Positions 6,469-8,892 of a stretch of DNA of 8,892 nt are shown in pieces. This DNA is from DASZTV01 sp035548055 (GTDB lineage Bacteria > Actinomycetota > Actinomycetes > JAFAQI01). A program made the translations under genes and the position numbers. Within the stretch, counting starts at the first letter, position 1. The number at the start of each line of letters is the position of its first letter. The notes beneath the pieces are model-generated. The model ran no database searches, was not told the DNA's origin, and was given only the letters and a program-made list of their open reading frames with translations. The stretch spans positions 1 to 8,892 of the forward strand of contig DASZTL010000009.1 of NCBI GenBank assembly GCA_035548055.1, given 5' to 3'.

Positions 6469-6543
6469 CCAAGCAATGTGGCATCACCCCGGCGATTGGG
6501 GCGAGATTCGGCGGATTTACCTATGCAATGCCACATTGCTTGG
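6469..6543. repeat. Palindromic element, copy 2
   Basis: Perfect 16-base inverted arms, CCAAGCAATGTGGCAT (6469-6484) and its complement (6528-6543), enclose 43 bases. The 69-base core (6472-6540) has the same length and orientation as copy 1. The right arm keeps the full GCAATG-CCA-CATTGC dyad; the left arm has lost half of it (CATCAC in place of CATTGC). It lies 25 bases after the FadE stop and upstream of the protease start, so on the minus strand it is intercistronic, like copy 1. An extra ATGTGGC at 6463-6469 just outside repeats the arm's ATGTGGC (6475-6481). No U-tract follows the hairpin on either strand. Confidence 0.85.
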
Positions 6544-6568
6544 GTAAAGGCGCTCTGCGTATTCCTCG

Positions 6569-7645
6569 CTACAGGGTGACGGCGTCGCCTGCTGCTGGGT
6601 AGCTCTCCAGCGCTTCGCCGAGCTCGGCGAGCAGTGCGGAGGCGCCACCGAGCAGCAGCTCGATCTGCTTGCCCCACAGGAAGTAGCGGTGGACCGGGTA
6701 GGTGATGTCGGCACCCATGCCGCCGTGCAAATGCTGGGTGATGTGTACGGCGTGCTGGCCGGCTTCGGCCGCCCACCAGGCGGCGGTCAGCACGTCGAGA
6801 CACGAGTCCGCGCCCACGTCCAGCTTCCATGCCGCCTGCCGTGCCGCAGCCCGGATCGCCGTGGCGTCGAGATAGGCGTCGGCAGCCTTCAGCGCGACTG
6901 ACTGGAACGTCGACAGCGGCTTGCCGAACTGCTCGCGCTGCGAGGTGTACGACGCGGTCAGGCGAACCGCGCCGTCGGCGACTCCTGCCGCCGTCGAGGC
7001 GAGCGCCGCGAACCAGCGCTCGCGCAGCCACCGCGTGGCACCCGAGTCGCCGATCAGTTCAGCGGCCACGTTGTCGAGGTCGAGGTCGAGGGCGATCTCG
7101 CGGGCAGTGGTGACGCCGCGTTGGGACCTAACACCTTCGGCCGCCGGTGCGAGTGCGACGACACGGTCGGCAACCGGCACGAGAAGCAGGTCGGCGGCGT
7201 GCGCCCAGGCGACGCCTACGAGACGTCCCGACAACCTCCCGTCTTCGTAGGTCGCGGCAACGACCGACTGGAGTGGGGCGATGGCGGCCACGACCTCGCC
7301 GGCGGCGATGCCGGGCAGCCAGCTCTTGCGCTGCTCGTCGGTGCCCGCTGCCGACAACAGCTGTGACGCAGTAAGTGTCGCGACCAGCGGGATCGGTGTG
7401 ACGTGCGCACCGAGCTGCTCGCAGACCAGCCCGACCTCGCTCGCGCCGAGGCCGAGCCCGTCGTACTCATCCGGAATCGCCACGCCGAGCAGGCCGGCTT
7501 CGGCGAGATCCGACCACAGCTGGCGGTCGAAGCGGTCAGGCCGTTCCTCCGCCGCCGTGATCTGCTCGGCGGATCCGTTGCGGGCGAACGCGCTGGTGGC
7601 GAGCTCGGCGAGCTCCTGTTGCACCTCGGTGAGAGTGGAGATCAT
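6569..7645 (-). CDS. Acyl-CoA dehydrogenase family protein, small (beta-type) subunit
   Basis: The 358-residue flavoprotein subunit of acyl-CoA dehydrogenases would take part in forming the 2,3-double bond of an acyl-CoA in beta-oxidation. The N-terminal helical domain includes LGVAIPDEYDGLGLG (53-67). The FAD-contact segment SQREQFGKPL (235-244, Arg237) and the C-terminal HLHGGMGADITYPVHRYFLW (305-324) are clear. The middle beta domain is degenerate: the usual EPxAGSD reads APLQSVVAAT. That is common in the companion subunits of FadE26/FadE27-like heterotetramers. A Glu (209, LRER) sits near the helix position of the catalytic base, so residual catalytic capacity cannot be excluded. Its ATG overlaps the stop of the large-subunit gene as ATGA (7642-7645), which points to translational coupling and a 1:1 complex. 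A weak GGCGGG precedes the ATG. Steroid side chain or branched acyl-CoA is a likely substrate class, by family only. Confidence 0.92.
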   Translation of the reverse strand: MISTLTEVQQELAELATSAFARNGSAEQITAAEERPDRFDRQLWSDLAEAGLLGVAIPDEYDGLGLGASEVGLVCEQLGAHVTPIPLVATLTASQLLSAAGTDEQRKSWLPGIAAGEVVAAIAPLQSVVAATYEDGRLSGRLVGVAWAHAADLLLVPVADRVVALAPAAEGVRSQRGVTTAREIALDLDLDNVAAELIGDSGATRWLRERWFAALASTAAGVADGAVRLTASYTSQREQFGKPLSTFQSVALKAADAYLDATAIRAAARQAAWKLDVGADSCLDVLTAAWWAAEAGQHAVHITQHLHGGMGADITYPVHRYFLWGKQIELLLGGASALLAELGEALESYPAAGDAVTL

Positions 7646-8823
7646 CGGGCCCGCCGCGCCATCTTCAGGCCAGCCGCCGCGACGATCTCACGCTGGATCT
7701 CGTTGACGCCGCCGCCGAAGGTGTTGATCTGGGCGCTGCGTCCGGCGCGCTCGACAGCGCCGCGTAATGAAGCGGCGGGGGAGCCGCTGCGCAGCCAGCC
7801 ACCGGCACCCAGGATCGCGAGCAGCTTGCGGTAGACGAAGACATGAGTCTCGGTCCCGTAGAACTTCGCGACCGATGCGTCCTGCGGCTGCAGTCGCTCT
7901 TCGTGGACGGCCTCGACGAGCTGCCAATTGATCAGCTTCATCGCCTCGAGTCGCGTGTAGCACTCGGCCAGGTCGGCCTTGACCCACGGCAGCTCGATGA
8001 TCCGCTGCGTGCCGCCGGGGACGGTTGCCTCCCGCGCCCACTCGCGGACCTCGCCCCACAGCCGCCAGGCGAGACCCCCGAGTGCGGCAAGACCGACGCG
8101 CTCGTGGTTGAGCTGCGTGGTGATCATTCGCCAGCCGCCGCCGCGCTCGCCGACGATGTTGCCGGCGGGGACGTGGACGTCGTCGTAGTACGTCGTCGTC
8201 GTGACGATGTCTCCGACCGTGACGATCGGCGTCCAGCGGAAGCCGGGCGACGACGTCGGGACCATGATGATCGACAGGCCCTGGTGCTTCGGCTGGTCAG
8301 GATCGGTGCGGCAGGCCATCCAGATGAAGTCCGCCTGGTTGGCGCCGGACGTGAAGATCTTCTGGCCGTTGATGACCCACTCGTCGCCGTCGAGCCGCGC
8401 GCTGCTGCGCAGAGAGGCGAGGTCGGTGCCGGCCATCGGTTCGGTGTAGCCGATGGCGACGTTGATCTCGCCGGCGAGGATCCCAGGCAGGTACGTCGCC
8501 TTCTGCTCGTCGGTGCCGAAGCGCATGATCGTCGGCCCGACGGTGTTGATCGTCACGAACGGGAACGGGACACCGGCGCGCTGGATCTCGTCGAAGACGA
8601 CGTACTGCTCCGTCGCCGAGCGGCCCTGGCCGCCGTACTCCTTGGGCCAGCCGAAGCCGAGCCAGCCGTCCTTGCCGAGCCGGCGGACGGCTTCGCGAAA
8701 GGACTGCTCGTCGGTGCCGGGAGCGCTCACCTCCTCGCCGCTGCTGGCTGCGCCAAAGGTGGCGAAGTACTCCCGTAGCTCGCGGCGGAGGGCGAGCTCT
8801 TCCTCGGTGTCGGTGAAGCGCAT
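7642..8823 (-). CDS. Acyl-CoA dehydrogenase family protein, large (alpha-type, FadE26-like) subunit
   Basis: The 393-residue flavoprotein subunit oxidises acyl-CoA to 2-enoyl-CoA and passes electrons to electron-transfer flavoprotein. GWPKEYGGQG (58-67) lies in the N-domain, YTEPMAGTDLASL (126-138) in the FAD/substrate-binding beta domain, and LNHER (238-242) carries Glu241 at the helix position used as catalytic base in FadE26-like enzymes. The C-terminus has FGGGVNEIQREIVA (369-382). The RxQFG FAD-contact motif found in homotetrameric enzymes is absent from this chain but present in the adjacent small subunit. The two chains therefore look complementary, as in alpha2beta2 ChsE-type enzymes of steroid side-chain degradation. 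The ATG at 8821-8823 has no strong ribosome site. It is the first gene of the leftward operon. Substrate assignment is by family only. Confidence 0.94.
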   Translation of the reverse strand: MRFTDTEEELALRRELREYFATFGAASSGEEVSAPGTDEQSFREAVRRLGKDGWLGFGWPKEYGGQGRSATEQYVVFDEIQRAGVPFPFVTINTVGPTIMRFGTDEQKATYLPGILAGEINVAIGYTEPMAGTDLASLRSSARLDGDEWVINGQKIFTSGANQADFIWMACRTDPDQPKHQGLSIIMVPTSSPGFRWTPIVTVGDIVTTTTYYDDVHVPAGNIVGERGGGWRMITTQLNHERVGLAALGGLAWRLWGEVREWAREATVPGGTQRIIELPWVKADLAECYTRLEAMKLINWQLVEAVHEERLQPQDASVAKFYGTETHVFVYRKLLAILGAGGWLRSGSPAASLRGAVERAGRSAQINTFGGGVNEIQREIVAAAGLKMARRAR

Positions 8824-8873
8824 CGTGATAGATACATTAGTGCCCGGAACGTAATTAGGTCGAGGGGTGTCAG
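8824..8873. promoter_or_regulatory. Lower-GC upstream region of the FadE operon, probably a divergent promoter
   Basis: The bases before the FadE ATG are visibly richer in A and T than the genes, with GATACATTAG and GTAATTAGG on the plus strand. This fits a promoter region for the leftward operon and perhaps for a rightward gene. I find no KstR-type (AAC-NN-GTT) or KstR2-type operator, and no hexamer pair good enough to name. Confidence 0.4.
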
Positions 8874-8892
8874 TTGTCTGAAGACCTGTTGT
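8874..8892 (+). CDS. Possible start of a divergent gene, cut by the window edge
   Basis: A TTG at 8874 has GAGGGG (8862-8867) six bases upstream and opens a frame reading MSEDLL to the window end. The spacing and the composition change before it are what a divergent gene start would show, but only six codons are visible and no function can be given. It could equally be non-coding. Confidence 0.3.

Noticed and set aside
5087..6487. Long minus-strand open frame of 466 codons within the protease region
   Set aside because: It is an Arg/Pro-rich shadow in another frame of the protease gene, starting in copy 2 of the repeat. The protease frame has a signal peptide and zinc and calcium motifs; this one has no domain.
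3841..6543. Integron attC sites or a CRISPR array as explanation of the repeat pair
   Set aside because: No attC core consensus, no integrase, and only two copies separated by a full gene; CRISPR needs short regular spacers.
7843..8778. Plus-strand open frame of 311 codons opposite the large FadE gene
   Set aside because: Antisense shadow rich in Arg, Asp and Val with no recognisable domain; the minus strand carries full acyl-CoA dehydrogenase motifs.
8824..8892. KstR or KstR2 operator upstream of the FadE operon
   Set aside because: Looked for because of the FadE26-like family; no AAC-NN-GTT or CAAG-NN-CTTG dyad is present in the visible upstream region.

Overview
The window is high-GC DNA with dense genes, frequent GTG/TTG starts and very short gene gaps. 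Its gene families are a WS/DGAT acyltransferase, a HadA/HadC-type dehydratase half, and a paired FadE acyl-CoA dehydrogenase of the steroid-side-chain type. Together these suggest an actinomycete (Actinomycetota), chromosomal rather than phage or plasmid. No genus can be named from the sequence alone. There is no gene-free stretch longer than about 180 bases, and no rRNA, tRNA, CRISPR array or transposase was seen.

Left part (1-2951). An MFS transporter cut by the window edge and a MaoC/FAS1-like dehydratase subunit run on the minus strand with overlapping ends. They diverge, across 86 bases, from a plus-strand wax ester synthase/diacylglycerol acyltransferase (WS/DGAT). The WS/DGAT gene is convergent with the next gene, and one CTAG tetranucleotide supplies both stop codons.

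Middle part (2948-6543). On the minus strand, a short AraC-type regulator is followed after 10 bases by a VOC (glyoxalase-fold) protein, an evident two-gene operon. Upstream of it lies a large secreted metzincin-like metalloprotease with an EF-hand/dockerin-like loop, thrombospondin type-3 calcium repeats and beta-rich regions. The protease gene is flanked on both sides by copies of a 69-base palindromic element in the same orientation. The element ends are AGCAATGTGGCAT and ATGCCACATTGCT. I do not recognise this element, and it is the most unusual thing in the window. The copy next to the AraC gene also appears to supply that gene's ribosome binding site and ATG.

Right part (6569-8892). Two acyl-CoA dehydrogenase genes overlap by ATGA. 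They look like the two unlike subunits of an alpha2beta2 (FadE26/FadE27, ChsE-like) enzyme: one carries the catalytic-Glu segment, the other the RxQFG FAD-contact segment. A lower-GC promoter-like region follows, with a possible divergent gene start at the right edge.

The shared theme outside the protease is acyl-CoA handling: dehydrogenation (FadE pair), hydration (MaoC half) and esterification into storage lipid (WS/DGAT). The protease between two repeat copies looks like a separate cassette.
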